Positions 39,104 to 47,048 of a stretch of 64,000 bases of DNA are shown piece by piece. Under the pieces are notes generated by a model. The model saw nothing but the letters and a program-made list of their open reading frames with translations. It did no database searches and was not told the origin of the DNA. How positions within the stretch are numbered: the first letter of the stretch is position 1; every line of letters starts with the position of its first letter. The stretch covers positions 124,001 to 188,000 of the forward strand of contig NZ_BAEP01000023.1 in assembly GCF_000315015.1 (NCBI RefSeq). The letters run 5' to 3'. The DNA is from Paraglaciecola mesophila KMM 241. GTDB taxonomy: Bacteria > Pseudomonadota > Gammaproteobacteria > Enterobacterales > Alteromonadaceae. Position numbers and translations under genes: made by a program.

Positions 39104-39511
39104 ATGAGAAACACTAATAAAGCACCAAGTCAATTTACTAAAGTGTACAAACGAGAGAGTAAGTCACCGTTCGACGACCATTGCACTATGCTTTGGTTAG
39201 CATCAGCAACTTGCTCAGCAGAGAACAATTTGGATTTGGGTTATGAGCGATACATCTATGTCCATAAAGACAATGCAGGTAAAGTTGTAGGGATATCTAT
39301 CAGTAAGCAGTTACTGGCGGAACACCCTGAATTTGAAAGCAGGTATCTAGATGACATCACTATGTATGCTTTTCTTCTGTTATACGTGGAGGAGATAGCC
39401 GCATTCTGTGAATTCTTTAAAGAAGAGTTCACAGATATGTTTTTGATCCCACCTGGCGATTATTTTGCGATATCTGAACAGTATTGGTTTGAAAAAATCA
39501 GTAACGCCTAA
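39104..39511 (+). CDS. Unknown protein B downstream of acidic protein A
   Basis: This 135-residue protein starts at the ATG at 39104, which has GGAGTCACTATG, almost identical to the start region of the preceding gene. The protein contains Asp-His-Cys-Thr-Met-Leu-Trp-Leu-Ala-Ser-Ala-Thr-Cys and a C-terminal acidic-aromatic half. The family is unknown. It ends at an obvious intrinsic terminator, marking the end of the two-gene unit. Confidence 0.55.
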   Translation: MRNTNKAPSQFTKVYKRESKSPFDDHCTMLWLASATCSAENNLDLGYERYIYVHKDNAGKVVGISISKQLLAEHPEFESRYLDDITMYAFLLLYVEEIAAFCEFFKEEFTDMFLIPPGDYFAISEQYWFEKISNA

Positions 39512-39522
39512 GCACAACATTT

Positions 39523-39545
39523 AGCGAACCTTTTGGTTCGCTTTT
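39523..39545 (+). terminator. Terminator after unknown proteins A and B
   Basis: AGCGAACC (39523-39530), loop TTTT, GGTTCGCT (39535-39542), then TTT. A flanking AGCACA/TGTGCT pair extends the stem. Confidence 0.85.
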
Positions 39546-39631
39546 CTGTGCTCTAAATTTCTAGAAGTGTGCGCTATTTTAATTACAAGTTTATCTGCTC
39601 AGAAACCGCCTTTTTTGAGAAAATTACGCAA

Positions 39632-40075
39632 TCAAAAACAGCTAACAGTGCATACTAGGTTTTGTTTGTGCTCAGCCCTCGCTTCGACTATCCAAGTACC
39701 GTTTTCTCGAACCTTTGTGACGCATATCTTATTTCCTCCCGTCCCTCCGAAATTAAACTCGAGTCCAGAAACGGCACAAAAAGAGTGATTAGTAGTGAAG
39801 AGGTTCTTTGTCTGATTATCTGACGTAGAAATTTTGTAGTCCTTCAGAGAGATTTGGCTAAAATCTTTTCCGTCCAAGCCATCTTTTCCTTTGAATGAGC
39901 CATCTGCTTTAAAATCTGAAAGTATTATTTTTCTAAAGTTTTTGTCTTTAATAATTTTTGAAGAGAGAGCTGACATCTGAGTCTCGATAAGCTTTTCTTC
40001 TGATTGGGTTGCCATCCAAGTGATTAACGAACCTGCGGCGAAAATGGTAACTCCCACAGTGATTTCCTTTATCAT
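39632..40075 (-). CDS. Unknown exported or membrane-anchored protein with a collagen-like stretch
   Basis: This 147-residue protein starts at the ATG at 40075, which has a strong GGAGGAAAT Shine-Dalgarno; a longer frame to 40213 is rejected. An N-terminal hydrophobic helix (about 4-22) is followed by a charged helix and Gly-Ser-Phe-Lys-Gly-Lys-Asp-Gly-Leu-Asp-Gly-Lys-Asp, a short Gly-x-x repeat like phage tail-fibre linkers. A C-terminal domain with four cysteines follows. Function unknown. Confidence 0.55.
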   Translation of the reverse strand: MIKEITVGVTIFAAGSLITWMATQSEEKLIETQMSALSSKIIKDKNFRKIILSDFKADGSFKGKDGLDGKDFSQISLKDYKISTSDNQTKNLFTTNHSFCAVSGLEFNFGGTGGNKICVTKVRENGTWIVEARAEHKQNLVCTVSCF

Positions 40076-40482
40076 ATTTCCTCCGTTTTTATAGCATAAT
40101 TCGACTAACTCTAAATTATCCCTTACTAGAATAAAGGATAAAAAATAATATAGGTGATAAACGCTATTTATGCTGTATTTAAAAGAATTAAACTCAAACC
40201 AAAACGCAATCACCTTGGCGCTTAATCAATTGTATCTGCAAAGTTAGACGAGTGTTCTATTTGCTACACACCCAAAAAAATAAGTGTTCTAACGTATCGT
40301 TCTTGGCTCAAAAAGTGTCATCTATTTATTGGGTTCTGAAAATGGTTCTACTCTTAGAGAAAATACTTTTCTGCTATGCTAGAGTGAACCAAAACCATCA
40401 GTGATGTCAGTTTTAGGACTTGAAGTGCTCATATTTAAAGTTAGATGTAGTAAATAATTCACAAATGATAGGTAACTAACAC

Positions 40483-40596
40483 ATGTTAATCCAAGACGTT
40501 GAAGCCGTTCGTGCTTTATTGAATAATTCCTCACATTTAAAAACCGACGAAACTTTCAAGAACAAGTATGGTTCTAAAGTTGACTGGTTTCTATAG
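40483..40596 (+). pseudogene. 5' fragment of the amber-split nuclease-like gene
   Basis: A 37-codon frame from ATG 40483 ends at TAG (40594-40596). The next codon is the ATG of the 227-residue protein in the same frame, so the two may have been one gene of about 265 codons interrupted by a single amber codon (for example CAG to TAG). It has a weak AGGT ribosome binding site. Confidence 0.45.
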
Positions 40597-41280
40597 ATGC
40601 AAGAGCATTGTAAAATTAAGAGTTCAAATAACTCCTTGAGATATATGCGGCCTATTATTTCCGAAGTGTGCAATATATTGATTGAATGTTATAACCAAAG
40701 CAATCTGATCCCTGATACTTGCTTACCGAATTCTAGTAGGGAAATTTCGCTTACGCCTACTCTATATGCTGCCGCTTATCGAATGCGAGATTCGCAACAC
40801 CGAAAGTATTGGCCTGCGGCGGAACTGCCGGTTACACGCAAAGACGGTATGGGCCGACTTGATTTAGCTCTATTTAGCTCTAAAAGAACTGTATTAGTTG
40901 AGTGCAAGCAACTTAGGATGGCAATTAGAGGAAAATCTTTCAGCAGAGTCCAGACACGTTTAGATAATGCATCCAATCAACTGAGAGACATTTATGAACT
41001 AGAATCCATAGTCGGCTCTACGTTCATAAAAAAAATAGACAAAGTAGCTATGGTGTCAATCGCGGGGGTTATGCCAATTGAAAAGGCTGAACTGCTTAAC
41101 GACTCAGAAAAAGAAGAGATGTTTTGGGATAAATTTGAAGCTTTGAGAGCTGAGTTTAAAAAGCACATGATCTCAGGTGTATATCTGGGGCAACATCATA
41201 TTAATGGTAAGATTGATCTTAATACAAATTGCAGTAAGCAGGTATCTATTGGTCAATTTTTTGTTTTGATGAAATTATGA
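40597..41280 (+). CDS. PD-(D/E)XK-like nuclease domain protein, possibly split by an amber codon
   Basis: This 227-residue protein has a putative nuclease core at about residues 80-110: Asp-Gly-Met-Gly-Arg-Leu-Asp-Leu-Ala-Leu-Phe, then Thr-Val-Leu-Val-Glu-Cys-Lys-Gln. That is the Asp-x(n)-Glu-x-Lys arrangement of PD-(D/E)XK enzymes. The ATG has no Shine-Dalgarno, and it directly follows the stop of a same-frame 37-codon segment, so the intact gene probably began at 40483. A role in defence is plausible from the island context but unproven. Confidence 0.5.
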   Translation: MQEHCKIKSSNNSLRYMRPIISEVCNILIECYNQSNLIPDTCLPNSSREISLTPTLYAAAYRMRDSQHRKYWPAAELPVTRKDGMGRLDLALFSSKRTVLVECKQLRMAIRGKSFSRVQTRLDNASNQLRDIYELESIVGSTFIKKIDKVAMVSIAGVMPIEKAELLNDSEKEEMFWDKFEALRAEFKKHMISGVYLGQHHINGKIDLNTNCSKQVSIGQFFVLMKL

Positions 41281-41435
41281 AGTAAATAGTATACTAGTGT
41301 GTGGTCTATCAAACGACCGCAAAGAAGTATTAACAGTCTTATGTAAATCTTACCGGTGTCTGCTTTTTGAAAATCTTAGCTGTAAGCATCTTAGACAATG
41401 TTTAAGTTGTACTTAACTAATATTTCATCCATTTC

Positions 41436-41963
41436 TCAATCACCACAACCCATTGGATTTCCTTCGATATCTACTGAACCTATCATCGGTAACCCGTTGC
41501 TAGGATTTACAGTAGGGTCGCTGCTATCAAAAATATTATTAATTTCTGCACCTTCGGCTTCATAATCATCTGATAATGACTGAAAAGACTGACTGCTCGC
41601 TGCCCCTTTTGATTGGCTGATTCTACGCTGCCGATTTTGCTGTTTTACTATTGTCGCTTGTACGGATTGAGCTGCATTCCACGAGCTTCCACTTCTGTAT
41701 GCATAAGGTGTGACGACTTCCGGCTGAGTAATGAAGCAACCATATACAAAATAGCCATAAGTAAACATCGATAGAAGAGAGCCGAAGAGAAATGTTCCCT
41801 TATAAAAAAGTAAAGCAGAAATACCAATGAGCACCAGCGTGATGCCAAGCGTACTAAGGACTTGCTCAGTCTTAGACAAAGAATTTGGATTCTTTCTACC
41901 ATTTAAACTAACGGCCTCTTGATAACTTTTCAGAAGTGCGGCTTCATGATCTTCCTTGTCCAT
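41436..41963 (-). CDS. Unknown two-helix membrane protein
   Basis: This protein of about 175 residues starts Met-Asp-Lys-Glu-Asp-His-Glu-Ala (ATG 41963, AAGGG Shine-Dalgarno). Two adjacent hydrophobic helices (about residues 37-83) are followed by a polar Gln/Ser-rich segment. The ending, Asn-Pro-Ser-Asn-Gly-Leu-Pro-Met-Ile-Gly and Gly-Asn-Pro-Met-Gly, resembles tails I have seen in unnamed proteins of mobile elements. Function unknown. Confidence 0.5.
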   Translation of the reverse strand: MDKEDHEAALLKSYQEAVSLNGRKNPNSLSKTEQVLSTLGITLVLIGISALLFYKGTFLFGSLLSMFTYGYFVYGCFITQPEVVTPYAYRSGSSWNAAQSVQATIVKQQNRQRRISQSKGAASSQSFQSLSDDYEAEGAEINNIFDSSDPTVNPSNGLPMIGSVDIEGNPMGCGD

Positions 41964-42252
41964 CTTTATGCCCTTTTCATTGAATGAATACATCAATTTA
42001 ATAATAAAAAAACCAAAGTCAAAGGTTTGTGAAACGGGTATTTTTGCCTAGCGTGGGACTACTTATTATTTGTAGTGTTGAGGAAATTATTTATGCTCGT
42101 GTGCTCTCGTTTGATTTTCTATCTACTTAATCAACATACTTTGTTGTGTAAATATTGGGAGTTCGATTGGCGTCGAAGACGACAGGTGTAGCGAAAACTT
42201 TATCTCGAAAGCGTAGATTGAGTGATGGCCGCACGAGCATTTTTTTAGTTCT

Positions 42253-43131
42253 TTATTCGTAAAACAACTGCCGTAGTTCATCGCAGTATTTGGTGCGATA
42301 CACAATGGCTCCCTCAAGCAAGTCTGCGTCCCGTGAGGTCATTAAGGGTTGCTTGGTTTGCTGACTTCTCACTTGGGTTAACTCTGTATACAACTGGCTA
42401 TGCAAGCGCCGTATATCGTCTAAAATTTCATACGACTGTGAAATCATAAACACCTTGCCATAAATATTCGCTTTCAGTGCTGATAAGTAGCGCAACAAGA
42501 TACTGCTGCGCTGGGCCTTTGTTTTAAAGGAGTTCTCAATCTCAATTGCGACAATGCAATTTCCTTCCTGTATTTGCTCCAGTATTAATCCATCCACAGT
42601 GCGAGTATCCGTTTGTGTCATAAGCTTTTTAAATTCACGCTCAGTCATCAAGCCCCCGTATACATAATGCTCAGGAGTTGCTCTGGATACCTCATGCGCC
42701 ATTTTCAGCAAAATGTACGTGTTCATTAAATCATGCATGATGGTGTTTTGGTTTACACCGCGCTCAGGTGGGCTGAACCTGCGAAATGGCACCGGCATAG
42801 CCATTAGTTCTTGTGCAAATTTAGCACCTGAAAAATCCACTATGTAAATGCGGCCGTCCATCGAGCGATGGGTTTCAACCAGTATTAACAATTTTCGTTT
42901 TACTAGTTTATTTAAATGCTCTAATGCTTGTCGTTTAGAGATTTGATAAAGCGCTGAAATGATAGTGGGAGAAGTCAAACCAAACCGAGCGGTTAACAGC
43001 ACGGTTATATTCAGTCTAGCCTTTCCTATTTGATTATTGTTTACCCCACCCTCATAGCGTATGGCTATATCAAAGTATCGTTGAAATTGTGTATTCCAAT
43101 TGGTATTGCTGAAAGTAATGCTGCTGGTCAT
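42253..43131 (-). CDS. Winged-helix protein with a nuclease-like C-terminal domain
   Basis: This protein of about 292 residues starts at the ATG at 43131 (AAGGA Shine-Dalgarno), preferred over 43170. The N-terminal half is a winged helix-turn-helix (Leu-Thr-Ser-Pro-Thr-Ile-Ile-Ser-Ala-Leu-Tyr-Gln-Ile-Ser-Lys-Arg-Gln-Ala, then Leu-Val-Lys-Arg-Lys-Leu-Leu). The C-terminal half has Val-Asp-Gly-Leu-Ile-Leu and Ile-Val-Ala-Ile-Glu-Ile-Glu-Asn-Ser, like the PD-(D/E)XK-related domain of replication-relaxation proteins. It lies directly downstream of the hairpin-rich tract, reading away from it, so it may act on that element. Confidence 0.5.
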   Translation of the reverse strand: MTSSITFSNTNWNTQFQRYFDIAIRYEGGVNNNQIGKARLNITVLLTARFGLTSPTIISALYQISKRQALEHLNKLVKRKLLILVETHRSMDGRIYIVDFSGAKFAQELMAMPVPFRRFSPPERGVNQNTIMHDLMNTYILLKMAHEVSRATPEHYVYGGLMTEREFKKLMTQTDTRTVDGLILEQIQEGNCIVAIEIENSFKTKAQRSSILLRYLSALKANIYGKVFMISQSYEILDDIRRLHSQLYTELTQVRSQQTKQPLMTSRDADLLEGAIVYRTKYCDELRQLFYE

Positions 43132-43321
43132 CTTGATATTCCTTGAGTTTGACAGTAAATGACTTATCAAACGTAAGGCCAGCCTGCGCGAAAAAAGCGG
43201 CTTTTGTGAAAACAGAGTCTCGTTGAAGGTCTCGTTTAGCTATGTATTCACGCTCGGTACGCAGCCCTATAGATAATCAAAGAGCCAAAAAGCGTAAGAT
43301 GATTACTTCGTAATTCTCTTA
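43132..43321. promoter_or_regulatory. Spacer between the winged-helix gene and the hairpin tract
   Basis: This 190 bp has no gene. It should contain the promoter of the minus-strand winged-helix gene unless that gene is read from within the structured tract. Confidence 0.35.
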
Positions 43322-43322
43322 T

Positions 43323-43706
43323 TGGCTTGAAAGGCCCGCCCCCTCTGCTATCACATTCGTGATGAGGGGACTTTACGAGGCTGTGCCTCTAACCTTTCAA
43401 GCCATACTGGCACGTACATGCTTCGCCCGTACTCCCGCCAAATATGCCATTCGACACCGACGTTTTGCAAACTGTCTGTTTCAGCTCTCGCTGACGAATA
43501 ATTTTCTGTCGAAAATATCTGGTTTGCAGTGAAGTTGTACCAACTTCTCAGCAAATTTTTGCTCACGCAAAAACAATTTTGACGGGAGTACGAGCAAGTC
43601 GTACGTGCCAGGCTTCGCCGCATAAAAATTTCATTTTTCAGCGGCTACGCGTTTTATGAGTTTGTTCCACAAACGCCTTTCCTTAGCAGCTTGTCATACT
43701 GACAAG
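43323..43706. ncRNA. Hairpin-rich structured element of unknown kind
   Basis: A run of perfect stems covers most of the tract. A 12-bp outer stem (43323-43334 with 43393-43404) encloses two hairpins (43340-43369 and 43377-43389). Long-range stems 43409-43417/43601-43609 and 43428-43437/43583-43592 enclose 43466-43472/43522-43528, hairpins 43481-43494 and 43501-43516, then 43531-43547 and 43550-43563. Further hairpins are 43617-43645, 43660-43674 and 43690-43706. On the minus strand several tetraloops read GAGA, GACA and GAAT. It may be a structured RNA (strand undecided), a single-strand DNA origin or transfer site, or a palindromic mobile element. Confidence 0.5.
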
Positions 43707-43836
43707 TACCATTAGCTTCGCTACAAAAGCGGTTAAAACAAGCTTCAAAGCGTCTTTGCCCACCCAGTAAAAAGAGATTGCACTTCTGCTTTCAATCATT
43801 AATGTAAAAGGTCATTTCAAGAAAAGGATAGCGGAA

Positions 43837-44088
43837 ATGACGGAAGACCGTGGGTTGTATCTAATGCTGTTTATACTAACGTTGATTAGTATCTATTGCT
43901 CAACAATGTACCTTATAGAAGTGGCCGCAGACCAAACAGATAGAGGCTGCTTATTCATAATATTAAACGTCGCTGCTTACCAAAAAATGCTATTTGGGAT
44001 CACCAAATACGAAAAACTCACACACAAAGGAGCGCTTAAACCCTCAGGATATAAATTACTCGAATACAGTTTGTTTAGATTCTTTTAA
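43837..44088 (+). CDS. Unknown small membrane protein
   Basis: This 83-residue protein has one clear hydrophobic helix (about residues 7-28) and a second weaker one near 38-55. It starts Met-Thr-Glu-Asp-Arg-Gly, with AAGGATAGCGGAA ahead of the ATG. It is followed after 15 bp by a 29-residue membrane peptide with its own Shine-Dalgarno, so they are likely co-expressed. No family was recognised. Confidence 0.5.
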   Translation: MTEDRGLYLMLFILTLISIYCSTMYLIEVAADQTDRGCLFIILNVAAYQKMLFGITKYEKLTHKGALKPSGYKLLEYSLFRFF

Positions 44089-44103
44089 TAAAGGAGAAAT
44101 ACA

Positions 44104-44193
44104 ATGGATCAATTTTGGTTTTTAGTACCCGTTTTAGTCTTCGTTATCGGTGCAATATTTTTACTCAAAAAAGTTAAGGCTAAATCAAAATGA
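44104..44193 (+). CDS. 29-residue single-span membrane peptide
   Basis: ATG 44104 follows an excellent AAGGAGAAATACA ribosome binding site. The peptide begins Met-Asp-Gln-Phe-Trp-Phe-Leu-Val-Pro-Val-Leu-Val, has one membrane helix, and ends in a basic tail with five lysines. It resembles the 36-residue peptide at 59053-59163. Such peptides may be toxins, membrane-protein regulators or structural microproteins; the sequence does not decide. Confidence 0.5.
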   Translation: MDQFWFLVPVLVFVIGAIFLLKKVKAKSK

Positions 44194-44449
44194 AGCATTC
44201 TGCGGTTTAGACTAATTTTCCCCCTACTTTATAATCGCTCAAAGCTGATGCTCCAGCGACCAATACAGTGTTGTGAAGCTCAGTATTTTACGTATTGATT
44301 TAAGGCCCTAAGCAACCTTTATTTCCTCAGTGGTAATTTTATTCTTAAAGAGTAATATGTTGATGTTTAATCAATTAATCTAGTTTTCTCAAACTGTTTG
44401 TTGATAAAACTGTGTAGTTGCACTGTTTTAACATAGAAGGATCTGTGCT

Positions 44450-46887
44450 GTGCCTATTATCAACAAAAAAGCGCTAAGCGAAACTGACATCATTTCTAAG
44501 TTCATCATGCCAGCCATCAAGAATTCAGGCTGGGATGACATGTTCCAAATCCGTCAAGAAGTGAAACTTCGTGATGGTAAAGTCGTAGTGCGTGGCATGG
44601 CAGCTGCCCGTAAAACGGTTAAGTCAGCCGACATTGTGTTATATCACAAAGTGTCTATGCCTCTTGCTGTAGTTGAAGCCAAAGCGAACAAACATGAAAT
44701 GGGCAAAGGTATTCAACAAGGATTGGATTACGCCCGCTTACTTGACGTACCTTTTGTGTTTGCCTCTAACGGCGACGGTTTTATCTTTCATGACAAAACC
44801 AATCCGGCAGCGTTAGAGCGAGAAATAACCTTAGATGAATTCCCTAGCCCTCAAGAGCTTTGGGCCAAATATTGTCAATTCAAAGGCTACACAGCGCAAC
44901 AACTCCCCATAATCACCCAAGACTATTACGATGATGGCAGCGGGAAAGCGCCGCGTTATTATCAGTTGCAAGCAGTCAACAAAACGATTGAAGCCGTTTC
45001 TAACGGGCAAAACAGAGTCTTGCTAGTCATGGCAACTGGCACAGGTAAAACCTATACCGCGTTTCAGATCATCTGGCGTTTATGGAAGGCGCGGGCCAAA
45101 AAACGCATTTTATTTTTGGCCGACCGCAATGTATTAGTCGATCAAACCAAATCCGGTGACTTTCAGCCATTCGGTCAGGCGATGACTAAGATTTCAGGGC
45201 GCAAAGTAGACCCCGCATACGAAATTCATTTAGCGCTTTATCAAGCGCTCACCGGCCCCGAAGAATCACAAAAAGCATACAAGCAAGTAGACCCTGACTT
45301 CTTTGACCTTATCGTTATAGACGAGTGCCATCGTGGCAGTGCCGCAGATGACAGCGCTTGGCGTGAAATTCTTGAATACTTTAAAGGCGCTACTCAAATT
45401 GGCTTAACAGCAACACCAAAAGAAACAGAAGAAGTATCTAACAGTGATTACTTCGGTGATCCAGCTTATATGTACTCCCTCAAAGAAGGTATTGAAGACG
45501 GTTTCTTAGCGCCTTACAAAGTTGTGCGTGTCGACATAGACATAGATTTACAAGGCTGGCGGCCCATCAAAGGCCAGGTCGATAAAAAAGGAATGTCATC
45601 GATGATCGAATCTACAACCTAAAAGACTTTGACCGCACTATGGTCATAGACGAGCGCACACAACTCGTCGCAGAGACCATAACCAATTACCTAAAGCGAA
45701 CAAACCCAATGGACAAAACCATCGTGTTTTGTAACGACATTGACCATGCTGATCGTATGCGCAGAGCCTTGGTTAATCTCAACCCAGAACAGGTCGCGAA
45801 AAACGAAAAATACGTGATGAAAATCACCGGTGACGATACGCTGGGCAAAGCGCAGCTCGACAACTTTATTAATCCCAAAAAAGCATATCCGGTGATCGCT
45901 ACCACATCAGAATTAATGACCACAGGTGTGGATGCCAAAACCTGCAAACTGGTCGTGCTTGACCAGTCTATTCAATCAACGACCAAGTTTAAACAAATCA
46001 TTGGGCGCGGCACGCGAATCGACGACAAGTACAATAAACTTTGGTTTACTATTCTCGATTTTAAAAAAGACACAGAAAAGTTTGCAGATAAAGATTTCGA
46101 TGGTATTCCAGAAAAAGTCATTGTCACTAAACCAAATGATATCAACGACCCTGATTCTGATTTTGACGACATCATCGAAGGTGAAGGCAACACAGATGAC
46201 GAGCACGAAAACACTGGCACGCCTGATTTTCCTGACGCTGCAAACAATGAAGACAATGGCTTCCCAGAGGGCGAAATGGGTGGGGATTGGCAAGACGAAG
46301 AAAAGGTCAACAAATACCACGTTAACGGAGTCAAAGTGCTTAAAGTCGCTGAGCGTGTGCAGTATTACGACACTGACGGAAAGCTAGTAACCGAGTCATT
46401 TAAAGATTACACCCGTAAAACGCTTACCCAGCAATATGCCACTCTCGACGAGTTTGTTAAAAAATGGAACAGCGCAGAGCGCAAGCAAACCATAATCGAC
46501 GAGTTATCTGCGGAAGGCATCATTTGGGATGGCCTAGAGCAAGAAGTCGGAAAAGATCTCGACCCATTTGATATGATATGCCATGTAGTGTTTGACCAAC
46601 CCGCACTTACCCGTAAAGAGCGTGTGAACAACGTCAAAAAACGTAACTACTTCACTCAATATTCCGAACAAGCACAAAATGTTTTAAACCGATTACTCGA
46701 GAAATACACCGATGCCGGAGTGGGTGAATTAGAAAACGTGCAAACCATTAAAGTGTTCCCGTTTACCGAAATAGGCTCATTCAGTGAGATCCTTAAAAAG
46801 GGGTTTGGTGGCCGCGCCCAATATGATCAAGCCATCACCGAGTTAGAGCAAGCCATCTACGCCGCTGAGCAAGACCGTTCGGCATAA
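44450..46887 (+). pseudogene. hsdR: Type I restriction enzyme subunit R with a -1 frameshift
   Basis: The two frames 44450-45622 (390 residues) and 45640-46887 (415 residues) together give one HsdR of about 812 residues. The first holds the nuclease core (Asp61, Glu76-Ala-Lys78), Walker A Ala-Thr-Gly-Thr-Gly-Lys-Thr at 195-201, Asp-Glu-Cys-His at 291-294 and Gly-Leu-Thr-Ala-Thr-Pro. The second holds motif VI (Gln-Ile-Ile-Gly-Arg-Gly-Thr-Arg). Restoring one base near the A6 run at 45584-45589 rejoins Gly-Gln-Val-Asp-Lys-Lys-Gly to Val-Ile-Asp-Asp-Arg-Ile-Tyr-Asn-Leu. The start is GTG with AAGGAT upstream. It is either inactive, a slippage switch, or a sequencing error. Confidence 0.85.
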
Positions 46888-47048
46888 CTATTAGATAAGT
46901 TAAAGCGCTTATGTTTTAGCGCGTAGGACGAAGCGCTTAAATCGTAGAAAGTAACGATACTGCTTCGCTAACATCGCGAAATAATAAACAATTGAATTAA
47001 CCGCCTAAGAACAGGCAGTACAACCCAAAGCATTAAGAGAAGTATTCC
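46888..47048. other. hsdR-hsdM spacer with repeated AAGCGCTT
   Basis: This 161-bp gap contains two copies of the 8-bp palindrome AAGCGCTT (near 46903 and 46934), which can pair with each other. It may be a transcript attenuator or simply a spacer; hsdM has its own Shine-Dalgarno (AGAGAAG). Confidence 0.4.

Noticed and set aside
43351-43623. A 90-codon minus-strand frame in the hairpin tract
   Set aside because: It runs through many perfect inverted repeats, has no convincing ribosome binding site, and its translation is dominated by repeat-derived Arg and Ser. It is better explained as non-coding structure.
45584-45600. Programmed -1 ribosomal frameshift in hsdR
   Set aside because: The two Lys codons are preceded by T, so P-site re-pairing is poor, no downstream stem was seen, and HsdR is not known to use frameshifting. 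A mutation or base-calling error is more likely, though not excluded.
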